Part shown: one piece after another, positions 53,768-64,000 of the stretch
Layout: each line of letters starts with the position of its first letter
Position numbering within the stretch: the stretch's first letter is position 1
Assembly: GCA_964036195.1 (NCBI GenBank)
Contig: OZ038457.1
Coordinates: forward strand, 24,252,787-24,316,786
Source: Sphaerolaimus hirsutus
Lineage: Eukaryota > Nematoda > Chromadorea > Monhysterida > Sphaerolaimidae
DNA length: 64,000 nt
Direction: 5' to 3'
Notes under the pieces: model-generated
Databases searched by the model: none
What the model saw: the letters and a program-made list of their open reading frames with translations, nothing else
What the model was told of the DNA's origin: nothing
Made by a program: the position numbers and the translations under genes

Positions 53768-53876
53768 CTGCCCACATTTGTGCGCGAATTGAAAGGGTTG
53801 CTTCCGGTGGGCGCGCTGCGCACCACCGCGCCGGGGCCGCACAGCGACAACACCATGGCGCATATCAGCACTACGC
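53768..53876 (-). CDS. Minus-strand exon with signal-like stretch (U2)
   Basis: Counterpart of 26317-26425, with splice sites kept and two synonymous differences. Upstream of the acceptor, the frame that is open in U1 (AAATGGTTT) has a stop here (AAATAGTTT), which supports the exon starting at the acceptor and not further upstream. Convergent with the astacin gene. Confidence 0.5.
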
Positions 53877-54572
53877 CTGTGTTGGTGATGGCAAACTATT
53901 TGGGAAAAGTGTGATAGTTTTAGTGTTATTTTTAGATGACTATTCGAATTTTCAAATTTAGTTTTTGAATTTTTTGAATTTTCCCCTTAGATAGATGAAT
54001 CTTTATTGGGGACATCACACACACATTTCCATATTTATTTTCTTATAATCTTCACATAACTATTTATTTATGTAAACTGGTGGCACATATAAATGAGAAA
54101 CCAGGTACCTCGTTTTTCACAACAACCTCACAGGGAAACGTGCAGCCCAATATGGCTGCCATTTTTTCTGGGGGTGCCCACAACATTTGCCTACATATAT
54201 GCCAAGTGGCACCCCATGGCACCCCCCTGTTCTTCTGCTACAGATTGATGAAGTTTTTTTGCCAATTTTTTCCCGGAAAATATAAATGAGAATTTTCAAA
54301 AAAAAACAAACAAAATATAGCTGCGGTAAAGTGTGCAGCAATTTTTTGGTGTGCTGACAACACAAGGGATGATTACACTTGTGTTAGAGCTTTTTCAAAA
54401 AATAAAAATTCCTTGTGGCTTGCCAAAAGCCATATTTTGACCGGCTGGTCATTTGTGGGTATATTTTGACCCCCATTCCACCACCCCCAATTAAAAATGG
54501 CCCCAATATGCAGACATGTGCTATGAAGCCATCTCAACAACTATTTTGAACTTTGTCCTAATCCAAATTGTG

Positions 54573-54809
54573 ATCAGTAAAAAAATAGCTAAAGCCAAAC
54601 AAAAAGTGGACGCTGCCTCCACAGCAAATAGACATGAAGTGTGTCTCTCAAATGGACATGAAGTGCATCCCGCAAATGGACATTAATATATATTGGATGC
54701 ACAAAAGAAATGTATCATTGCTTAGTCCATTTGAGAGACACATTTCATGTCTATTTGCTGTGGAGGCAGCATCCACTTTTTGTTTGGCTTTAGCCATTTT
54801 TTTACTGAT
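54573..54809. repeat. Palindrome with 80-bp arms
   Basis: ATCAGTAAAAAAATAGCTAA at the left is mirrored by the complement at 54790-54808. The arms include GCTGCCTCCACAGCAAATAG. It lies exactly where the 7-kb element departs from the shorter copy at 42968, so it marks an insertion point. Confidence 0.8.
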
Positions 54810-54894
54810 ATACTTCTTTTGTGTGGCCAGTGGCCCAGGCTTCCCCGAATGACACCCAGTAGGTGTCTTGCTGAACAATAGATATATGCTGGCG

Positions 54895-55049
54895 AGTAGA
54901 TGGTGCCACTCCACAAAAATGGTGCCATTTTGGAGTAGATGGCACTGCCGTTTTGGAGTAGATGGCGCCACTCCATGAAAATGATGCCGTTTTGGAGTAG
55001 TTGGCGCCACTTCATGAAAATGGCACCATTTTGGAGTAGATGGCACCAC
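54895..55049. repeat. Tandem repeat, GGAGTAGATGGCACCACTCC units
   Basis: About four imperfect units of 36-40 bp built from GGAGTAGATGGCRCCACTYC and AAAATGGCACCATTTT. One unit served as the target of the adjacent hAT-type element. Confidence 0.7.
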
Positions 55050-55827
55050 TAGGGTGGCAGAATTTACCGTACCGTACCGTACCAGATTTTTGGGAAATTT
55101 ACTGTACCGTACCGTACTGTTTACCGCACTTTTAGAAATTTACCGTACTGTATCGCGTACCGCATTTTCCAAAATTTACCATACCGTACCGCGTACCACA
55201 CTCATTTACCGCAGAAAATGCGGTAAATTTTATTCAGATTGACCTTAAATATGCCAATTTATTGATGACAATTAATGTGGTGTTCTGAATTTTTTTTGCG
55301 CGCAAGCACGCAAATTTAACAACATGAATTTTTTCCTGATATGAAGCCCTCCCATTTCTGCATGCAATGTTGCTATAAGTCATGGTTTACATTAGTATAT
55401 TGTGTCTATAAAATCAAGCCATGTGCTTCAACATGCTCTTAAGGTGTGAATTTCACCTACCTTTAGCAATTTTCCACCCACTTTTAGCCATTTTTTCTCC
55501 CTTTTCTTCCTTCTACACCTGAATAAGCCTATATATTGAGCCCCTACATTGTGGGTGATGTAATTTTATATCATCCATTGCCCAAATTGTGTTATTGGAT
55601 TTGGTGTCAATTTATCAAGTAACAGTTGCATGTACCTAGTCCAGCATTGATACATTTCTGACAATCGGAAATTTACCGTACCGTACTGTACCGCGTACCA
55701 CACTTTTCAGATTTACCGTACCGTTTACCGCAAAATTGAAGATTTACCGTACCGCACCGTTTACCGCAAAAAAGAAAATTTACCGTACCATACAGTTTAC
55801 CGCAAGGCCGTACCGTCTGCCACCCTA
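55050..55827. mobile_element. hAT-type element, TAGGGTGGCAGA ends
   Basis: Ends TAGGGTGGCAGA and its complement, with a perfect 8-bp duplication GGCACCAC (55042-55049 and 55828-55835). Subterminal TTTACCGTACCGTACCG tracts at both sides. No coding capacity. Confidence 0.92.
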
Positions 55828-58399
55828 GGCACCACTCCATCAAATTGCACAATTTGAAATCATAACCCTTGAAGACCCTTGAAAAATCATAACCCTTCTC
55901 TGTACAACTATATTTGTGACAATAGCATTATGTGATTGTTCACAAAAAAATTAACTAGAAATATGGATCACAGTTCAGTATCCATTTATCAAAGTTTTTC
56001 AATTTAATTTTTTACTTGCCATTTCACTTCTCATTTGACTTTTGTTGATTTTCGTTGCAATTCACTTCTCACTTCTCTTTTTACTTGCCATTTGACTTGA
56101 CTTGAGACTTGACATTTATAACTTGACATTTGACTTGATATTTGATCACTTGACATTTAACTTTACATTTGACTTGACATTTACCACTTGAAATTTGACT
56201 TGACATATGACTTGTTATTTGTCTTGACATGAAATTTGTCACTTGACATTTGACATGACATTGATCAGTTGACATTAAACTTGACATTTGACTTGGCATT
56301 TGACATGACATTTATCACTTGACATTAAACTTGACATTTCACTTGAAATTTATCACTTGATGTAAAACTTGACATTTGACATGACATTTATCACTTGACA
56401 TGAAGCTTGACATTTAACTTGACATTTGACTTGACATTTCACTTGAAATGTATTACTTGACATTTCACTTGAAATTTATCATTTGGCATTTGACTTGACA
56501 TTTCAATTGAAAGTTATCACTTTGTATTCACCTTGAAATTTATCACTTGACATTTGACTTGACTTGACTTTAGACTTGACATTTACAACTTGACATTTGA
56601 CTTGACATTTATAACTTGACATTTGACTTGATATTTGATCACTTGACATTTAACTTGACATTTGACTTGACATTTACCACTTGAAATTTGACTTGACATT
56701 TACCACTTGAAATTTGACTTGACATATGACTTGTTATTTGACTTGACTTGAAATTTGTCACTTGACATGACATTTATCAGTTGACATTAAACTTGACATT
56801 TGACTTGACATTTGACATGACATTTATCACTTGACATTAAACTTGACATTTCACTTGAAATTTATCACTTGACATTTGACTTGACATTTGACATGACATT
56901 TATCACTTGGCATCAAACTTGACATTTCAGTTGAAATTTATCAGTTGACATTTGACTTGAAAGTTATCACTTGATATTTGACTTGATATTTTATCACTTG
57001 ATTTTTTATAACTTGACATCCATCACTTGACATTTATCACTTGATATTTATCACTTGACATTTATCAATTGACATTTATCAATTGACATTTGTCTTGACA
57101 TTCATCACTGCCACCCTAGGCACCACTCCATCAAATTGCACAATTTGAAATCATAACCCTTGAAGACCCTTGAAAAATCATAACCCTTCTCTGTACAACT
57201 ATATTTGTGACAATAGCATTATGTGATTGTTCACAAAAAAATTAACTAGAAATATGGATCACAGTTCAGTATCCATTTATCAAAGTTTTTCAATTTAATT
57301 TTTTACTTGCCATTTCACTTCTCATTTGACTTTTGTTGATTTTCGTTGCAATTCACTTCTCACTTCTCTTTTTACTTGCCATTTGACTTGACTTGAGACT
57401 TGACATTTATAACTTGACATTTGACTTGATATTTGATCACTTGACATTTAACTTTACATTTGACTTGACATTTACCACTTGAAATTTGACTTGACATATG
57501 ACTTGTTATTTGTCTTGACATGAAATTTGTCACTTGACATTTGACATGACATTGATCAGTTGACATTAAACTTGACATTTGACTTGGCATTTGACATGAC
57601 ATTTATCACTTGACATTAAACTTGACATTTCACTTGAAATTTATCACTTGATGTAAAACTTGACATTTGACATGACATTTATCACTTGACATGAAGCTTG
57701 ACATTTAACTTGACATTTGACTTGACATTTCACTTGAAATGTATTACTTGACATTTCACTTGAAATTTATCATTTGGCATTTGACTTGACATTTCAATTG
57801 AAAGTTATCACTTTGTATTCACCTTGAAATTTATCACTTGACATTTGACTTGACTTGACTTTAGACTTGACATTTACAACTTGACATTTGACTTGACATT
57901 TATAACTTGACATTTGACTTGATATTTGATCACTTGACATTTAACTTGACATTTGACTTGACATTTACCACTTGAAATTTGACTTGACATTTACCACTTG
58001 AAATTTGACTTGACATATGACTTGTTATTTGACTTGACTTGAAATTTGTCACTTGACATGACATTTATCAGTTGACATTAAACTTGACATTTGACTTGAC
58101 ATTTGACATGACATTTATCACTTGACATTAAACTTGACATTTCACTTGAAATTTATCACTTGACATTTGACTTGACATTTGACATGACATTTATCACTTG
58201 GCATCAAACTTGACATTTCAGTTGAAATTTATCAGTTGACATTTGACTTGAAAGTTATCACTTGATATTTGACTTGATATTTTATCACTTGATTTTTTAT
58301 AACTTGACATCCATCACTTGACATTTATCACTTGATATTTATCACTTGACATTTATCAATTGACATTTATCAATTGACATTTGTCTTGACATTCATCAC
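55818..58399. repeat. Exact tandem duplication, 2 x 1291 bp
   Basis: 55818-57108 and 57109-58399 start with TGCCACCCTAGGCACCAC and appear identical throughout, as far as can be compared by eye. The unit carries the last 10 bp of the hAT element at 55050 plus part of the TTGACATTT array. It may be a very recent duplication or an assembly artefact. Confidence 0.85.
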
Positions 58400-59165
58400 T
58401 TGACATTTAACTTGAAATCTATCACTTGACATTTATCACTTGACATTCATCACTTGACATTTAACTTGACATTTCACTTTAAATTTATCACTTGACATTT
58501 ATCACTTGACATCTCAAACTCGACATTTGACTTGACTTGACTTTAGACTTGACATTTACAACTTGACATTTGACTTGACATTTGACATGACATTTATCAC
58601 TTGACATTAAACTTGACAGTTCACTTGAAATTTATCACTTGATGTTTAACTTGACATTTGACATGACATTTATCACTTGACATTAAACTTGACATTTCAG
58701 TTGAAATTTATCAGTTGACATTTGACTTGAAAGTTATCACTTGATATTTGACTTGATATTTTATCACTTGATATTTTATAACTTGACATCTATCACTTGA
58801 CATTTATCACTTGATATTTATCACTTGACATTTATCAATTGACATTTATCAATTGACATTTGTCTTGACATTCATCACTTGACATTTAACTTGAAATCTA
58901 TCACTTGACATTTATCACTTGACATCTATCACTTGACATTTTTCACTTGAAATTTCACTTGAAATCTACCACTTGACATTTATCACTTGATATTTGACTT
59001 GATATTTTATCACTTAATATTTTATCACTTGACATCTATCACTTGACATTTATCACTTGACATTTGGCCTGACATTTATTGCTTCACATTATCACTTGAC
59101 ATTTGACTTGACATTTATAACTTGACATTTGACTTGACATTAACCACTAGACATTTATGACCTGA
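56080..59165. repeat. TTGACATTT-based satellite-like array
   Basis: About 2.8 kb of short units of 10-14 bp, CTTGACATTT(A/G)(A/T)C-type, interrupted at 57109-57370 by the non-array start of the second 1291-bp unit. Higher-order structure is visible: 58200-58440 recurs at 58680-58920. Frames here encode only Ser/Gln/Val repeats. Confidence 0.85.
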
Positions 59166-61127
59166 TAGTAATCACCATGCAAGGTCACATGCTCAGTATC
59201 ACATCAAGCAGTAGTTCAGGCATGTTTGCGCATTTTACACAAAACAAGCAAACTTGAATAACTTTTGTAAATCTCAACCAAAATCGCCAAAAATTGGCTC
59301 ATTTGAAAGCTCTAGTCATGGCGCACATCAACAAATTTTTTTATTGCTGCATTTGTATTCAAATTTTAAATTTATTGAGGTTTGAAAATTTCAAACAGAT
59401 ACCGTCCCAAAGTGGGCGGAGCCTGTGAAAAAAATTCCCGAAAATAAGAAATGGCATCATATGCTCTTTCATATGAGCCATCAACCATGAAAATCGGTCG
59501 TGTTTCAAAGAAGTTATTGCAGTTTGAAGATTGTCGGGAGAACAAGAAGAACAACAAGAACAACGACAACACTACTTGAAAAAGAAAATCCGTAATAACT
59601 TCCTTCGAACTCAACCGTTGGATCTGAAAATTTGCATGGTGGTACTTTTCGACACGGGCTTTTTAATGGTGCAGTCGGTTCTGCACTAGCGTATTGCGTT
59701 CCGAAGTTATTGCGATTTTAAATTTGCGATTTCCGCATTTTGGTGTGTCCGACCATATTATGGGTGGGTCGCTTGCGCCCTCCCTTGGCAGCGAGGGATG
59801 GCGCTGGCGCGCCCACCCGATTGTAATTGAAAAACCATGATTTTCAACTTTCTGGACATGACATAGTTTTTTGTCTGGCCCATTAAAACTAGATACATAG
59901 CACATTGCCCATTGGCCCTAATAGATTTTTTACAGATAATTAGTGCCCACATTGAATGGGCACAATTATTTTGTTATTTGTGCTGTGACATTGCAGGCGT
60001 CGGACACGCTGTCACGCAAGTGCCCTCTTTACACAGGGCCATTTTTATCCTTTGCTATAAAAAATATTTGAGTGCAAAAACGGGGCCCAGGAGCAGCCAT
60101 ATGTTGCCCCTGACACTGAACAAGCCAATTCTGGCCCCCATGTGCTCCATGAATAGCTTGGGATAGTGGATTGTCCACTTTCTAAAACCTATGTTTTTCT
60201 CAAAAAAAATGTTTCAGTTTGATCAACAACGCCATCATTGTGTGGGGGTTCTGGGGACTCTGAGGGGGTAAAAAAGTTGTACATATACTCGGCAGACATT
60301 ATGCGAGTCAATGGTCTAACGAATTTTTGTACAAGTGCCATTCTAACCCAATTTCATTGTTATTGACACTTGTATTTCATGCGTAGGGATGACCATCAAC
60401 AAATTTTTCAATCAGATAAGTGAACGTCACCGTCGAAATTTGAATTTAAGATCTACACTTGATAAATATACAATAATTTCTTATTATTACGAACATAGTG
60501 AGCATTTTATGTTATTCAGAGCAATTTTTAGATTTTCAAAACGATCCAGATTTAGCTAGTGGTGTACAGTGTACAGGGTCGTTCTTCCCTTGTTCTATCG
60601 CACGCACACATACGTACTTTTTTGTTGGAATTTGTCCGGGCTGTTACAATAAAATACCTTGTTATCTGCTTTCATATGACAATATGCGTGTCCAGTTTAT
60701 CCTGTTCTCGCATAAAACGTCGGATTGAATAAGATTTACCATGAATCGATTGGAATGCATTCATTCAAATTCAAAATTAACTTAACAATTTTAACGAAAT
60801 TTAAAATTGGTACGTAAGGGCCGAATCACTGATTCCTTTCATGTCTGCCGAGTTTACTTTGAATCTACCAATGTTAAAAAAACTTTTTGGTCTCAAATGT
60901 CCAGAAAAAAATTATTGAAAATTTCAATTTAATCGGGAACAAAAATTTGTATGGAATTCTCATTTATATTTTCCAGAAAAAATGTGAAATTTTTTTTTTC
61001 CTGCACCATAGGTGGCCTGAGGGACGTGCCCCCTAGGGTATATATAGTAAATACTTGGGGGCACCCTCACACAAGATGAAAGCCTAACAGCTTGCACGTG
61101 GGATTTGTAAAATACAATTAAGTGATT
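59166..61127. other. Right part of the 7-kb element, no gene recognised
   Basis: 59830-60115 matches 43450-43752. The rest is AT-rich. A frame near 60498-60728 contains several Cys but no recognisable domain. No transposase motif (DDE/DDD pattern) was found. Confidence 0.45.
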
Positions 61128-61312
61128 TTCTCATTTATATTTTCCACCAGTTTAGAGTGGATGTAAATGGTTCATTTAGCCTTTCTGGGAAGTGTTTTTT
61201 TTCTAGTGTCGTTTCTACAAACAGCTTACTAATCCATAACTGTTTCAAGTGTTAGAGGGGGGGTATTTTTGTCCCAATCTCACACGGTCTTAAGGGGATA
61301 ATTCAAGCGAAT

Positions 61313-61475
61313 GGCCCCAGACACGCTAGTTGACATCGACACCAAATGTCAACTGGTTCCGTCCCTGATTCAAAGCTTGCGTTTGAACGTCGTTCGTCCA
61401 CTCGTCAGCAAGCTTTGAATCGCGATCGGCACCAGTTGACATTTGGTGTCGATGTCAACTAGCGTGTGTGGGCCC
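61313..61475. mobile_element. Palindromic MITE, ACACGCTAGTTGACATCGAC ends (U2)
   Basis: U2 counterpart of 26794-26956, with inverted arms of about 45 bp. Confidence 0.75.
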
Positions 61476-61494
61476 AAAACGGTAGGTCTCGCTG

Positions 61495-63444
61495 AGGGAT
61501 TAAACAGTTAAAAAAGCAAATAAAAATGTAAGGACACTCACCAGAAAAATAAGTGCACATGTATTTCATGATACGTTTTTGCCCCTCTGCCATGTGGAGA
61601 TTTATATATTTAGAATACTGCGTATTCTCGTGAAGAATGACAATACCTAGAATACAATAAAATAACATTATTGTTAGCGACTCACCCCGCTAAAATTGAA
61701 ATTACATATTACGGAACTAAAAATATACGGGCAGAAAATCCTTTAAGTACATGACTAGAATAGTACCATACTGATTGAACCGCAACGAGAATACTAAAAT
61801 CCTGAATATTCACCTGAAACCAAGTGGATGTGTTGAGAAAAATACCCTAAATCCTCGAATAAGACCCCAGGGGAGTTATTATTTCGTCAGAGGTATTCGA
61901 GGGGGGACTTATTCAAGGGGGGGGAGTTATTCGAGGGGGGGACTTTGTTTTTCCTCAGAAAATTGGACTGAATTGATTGTATGGGCGCAGTCTGTCAACT
62001 CATGTAATTCAGGTATTTACTTGTCCAACAGCAACAAAAAGATGCATATACACTGCATACACATCATGTATATGCTGTCGCTGCCGTACGCTAATATTCT
62101 TATGTATTTTTGTATTGTATCCTTGACATACAGAGGGAGAGTTGTTCAAGAGGGGGGGGTTTATTCGAGGGGGGAGTTATTTTTTCCTCATCTCTCCAAC
62201 AGGGGGGTGTTATTCGAGGATATGCGGTACTTACCGTATTTCTTCGATCTTATTGACGTGTTCGATTACATTGACGTGCTCGTTTACATTGACCCCCCAA
62301 AACCGCTTATGAAAGAATACATTGGCGGTCAATATGATCGAAGAAATACGGTATTTTTGTTTCTTCATTCAGACGTGCACGGTAATTTCCCTGAAAGTGT
62401 GGCTTTTCCCTTAATTATTATTAGCAATTCCCTATGGGAATCATAGGATTTTTATTAGATCCTCATTTTTAGTTGCACTTATTTGAAGTATCAAAAAAGG
62501 AAACGTTTTCTTGTATTTAAAAAAGTGCCCGTCCAATTTAAATGACGGTACCTTGTTTTCTGTAGTTTGTATTTAAGGGTACTGTTCTTTACAAGCTGCG
62601 GGGTAGGGTTCAAGTATAATCACGATGGCAATCACTAGATTGTGATATCCGTTTTGAGGGAGGGCATTTCCAGATTGAATAAAATGTCATATACTGTATT
62701 CTTTCTAATAGAACGGCAGAAAAATTCTGCACTCACGAAAACAATAAAACGGCAGCCTCCAATAGAACGACAGATAGATATTACGTTGGAAGGGCCAAAA
62801 AAAACAGGGCCCCGACATTGCCAACACTGCTTACGTCACGTGCACTGACCCGCGTGAAACCGATAATGATTACCGTATATCATCGAATAAGTCCCCCTTT
62901 GAATAAGTCCCCCATCTTGTGAGCGTAAGGACCCCCCCCTCGAATAAAAACCCCCATTTTGATGGGCAGGAAGCATTTCACAACATTTCACATTTACAAA
63001 AAGCGTTTTATGTCTTTATTATGTAATTTATATCTATCTTGCAGCTACAGTTCACTAACATTGATTTCACTGTTTGAATTGTGGATTTTACATTCCTACA
63101 AATGATTCATGTTACCAAATTTACCCCCTTTGTGCAGTAAATTTATCACACATTTTACTGAAAATTCTGACGAACAAAAATAACTTCTCACTCGAATAAG
63201 TCCCCTCAAAAAAATATGACGAAAAAATAACTCCCCGGGGACTTATTCGAGGATATACTCTGCCTTAAAATTGAAAAAAGTAGCTTCATTTTGCCTACAA
63301 ATCCTAGTGATGTTACATAGAGGAAATCCCCGTAATAACTGATAGATAACTAGTAAAGCTCTGGCTTAGATTGCATCGTGTTTCATAAACGATACGGTTT
63401 GCTTTAACTTCCACCCATTTTGAAAATGTGCAGCCATATAATGC
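61495..63444. other. Non-coding block of nested G-run elements (U2)
   Basis: Counterpart of 27000-29010, holding CTCGAATAAG / CTTATTCGAGG elements and a CCGTATTTCTTCGATC...GATCGAAGAAATACGG element (62236-62351). The long frame across 61775-62446 runs through these repeats and is not a gene. Confidence 0.55.
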
Positions 63445-63447
63445 TCT

Positions 63448-63829
63448 CACAGCAAAAAATGGATCCGTGATGCGTGTGGAAGCGGGCTGGATGCGTGTAA
63501 AGCGACGCGCTTCCACACGCTTCCACACGCTTCCACCAACATCACGAGATTCTGGGTGAAGTGTCTTCCACACGCTTCACCTATCTTCACCATGTGATTC
63601 ACGCGCATCCAAACATGTGGAAGACACTTCACGCCGCTGGCGCTTCCACACACTTCCCCCGCGTATACAATGCGTGGGAGCGCCATATTAAGAAGCGTGA
63701 AGTGCCTTCACGCAGATTTTCGTGATGTGTGTGGAAGCGCTGGCAGCTTGGTGAAGCGTTCGGGAAGTGTTGGCGTGAAGACACTTCCAAACGCTTCACC
63801 GCGCATCCACACACCCATTTTTTGCTGTG
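63448..63829. mobile_element. 382-bp MITE, CACAGCAAAAAATGG ends, U2 only
   Basis: Perfect 15-bp terminal inverted repeats CACAGCAAAAAATGG, and a 3-bp duplication TCT (63445-63447 and 63830-63832). U1 has the empty site ATGCTCTAATTCAAC near 29008. The interior is filled with CGCTTCCACACGC / GTGTGGAAGCG motifs in both orientations, likely transposase-binding repeats. CAC...GTG ends with a 3-bp target fit the CACTA/Chapaev-like (CMC) group; this is inference. Confidence 0.92.
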
Positions 63830-63956
63830 TCTAATTAACTTGTGACTCAAGGCCAAAGAAAGTTGAGACGACCCGTGATACAATGTGAAAAATGTGTCCA
63901 AAAACTTGACTATGACAAAAACATATGCTGAAAACTTGACTCAAAGCAGACATGAC

Positions 63957-64000
63957 TAGTGATGTAAAAGCGCCATGGCGCTTTTGGCGCTAAAATGCTG
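63957..64000. mobile_element. Left end of GGCGCC hAT-type element, cut by window
   Basis: TAGTGATGTAAAAGCGCC and following bases match 39259-39302, showing that the duplication extends past the window edge. Confidence 0.8.

Larger units (their letters stand above)
54075..61152. mobile_element. 7.08-kb TA-flanked inverted-repeat element
   Basis: Left end AACTGGTGGCACATATAAAT and right end the complement of AACTGGTGGAAAATATAAAT are inverted, each next to TA (54073-54074 and 61153-61154). In U1 the same flanks are joined at a single TA (26630-26631). It contains the palindrome 54573-54809, the hAT element 55050-55827 and the TTGACATTT array. The copy at 42968 lacks the inner 5 kb. No transposase was recognised, so it is either non-autonomous and inflated by insertions, or encodes something not identified here. 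Confidence 0.85.
49989..64000. repeat. Segmental duplication unit U2
   Basis: Direct repeat of U1 (22561-39300). The left part (49989-54074) and right part (61153-64000) are contiguous in U1 but here are separated by the TA-flanked element 54075-61152. U2-specific insertions are 50161-50697, 54075-61152 and 63448-63829. The window ends inside the unit. Confidence 0.9.

Noticed and set aside
56080..59165. Regular direct repeats as a possible CRISPR array
   Set aside because: Units are contiguous and variable with no unique spacers, and the sequence is from an animal; it is a satellite-like array.
61775..62446. 223-codon frame
   Set aside because: It reads through G-run MITEs (poly-Gly) and has no conserved domain; the U1 counterpart is broken.
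1..64000. tRNA or rRNA genes
   Set aside because: No recognisable tRNA A/B boxes with cloverleaf or rRNA conserved sequence was noticed by eye; a tRNAscan or Infernal run would decide.

Overview
The window is 64 kb of repeat-packed, AT-rich animal DNA. Genes are cut into short GT-AG exons separated by introns full of transposable elements. An astacin metalloprotease with a C-terminal ShKT domain and a BEL/Pao retroelement with an envelope-like region show that it is metazoan. Astacin+ShKT architecture and a YVDN-type Pao reverse transcriptase would fit a nematode or similar invertebrate, but the species cannot be fixed from the sequence. Two 200-N gaps (18998-18997+200 and 43753-43952) break the assembly.

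Host genes that can be supported are few. They are a single-exon secreted Gly/Pro-rich small protein (15597-15872) with TATA box and poly(A) signals; a multi-exon charged-protein gene (16125-18955, cut by the first N gap); an astacin gene on + (about 45174-51096: C-S-x-V-G exon, zinc-site exon, Met-turn exon, domain-end exon, ShKT exon); a second, truncated astacin copy (22608-23539) holding only the last two exons; and two short minus-strand exons convergent with the astacin gene, present in both duplicates (25907-26425 and 53453-53876).

Large-scale layout: one direct segmental duplication explains about half of the window. Unit U1 runs from about 22561 to beyond 39300, and unit U2 from about 49989 to the window end. 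The copies serve as natural filled/empty site pairs, so many transposon insertions can be read with their target-site duplications (TSDs). U1 alone received a hAT-like element that itself received a full BEL/Pao retroelement (29185-38365). U2 alone received a 7.08-kb TA-flanked inverted-repeat element (54075-61152), a 537-bp hAT element and a 382-bp CACAG-ended element. A second, shorter duplication (5098-5760 and 19198-21690) gives four more filled/empty pairs.

Mobile elements: (1) a near-intact BEL/Pao element with identical-length LTRs (2 differences in 363 bp), gag-pol-env in one reading frame, and an overlapping 220-codon frame at the env tail beginning at a good splice acceptor; (2) at least six hAT-type families with perfect 8-bp TSDs, including a 734-bp near-perfect palindrome; (3) a family with CCGTATTT ends and long G runs that inserts at TA; (4) TACACTACC-ended TA elements; (5) families ending in ACACACTAGTT or CAGTCCCAGACC; (6) a 5'-truncated LINE nested two elements deep. 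A TTGACATTT-based array with an apparently exact 1291-bp tandem duplication fills 56.1-59.2 kb. No tRNA, rRNA or CRISPR was recognised.
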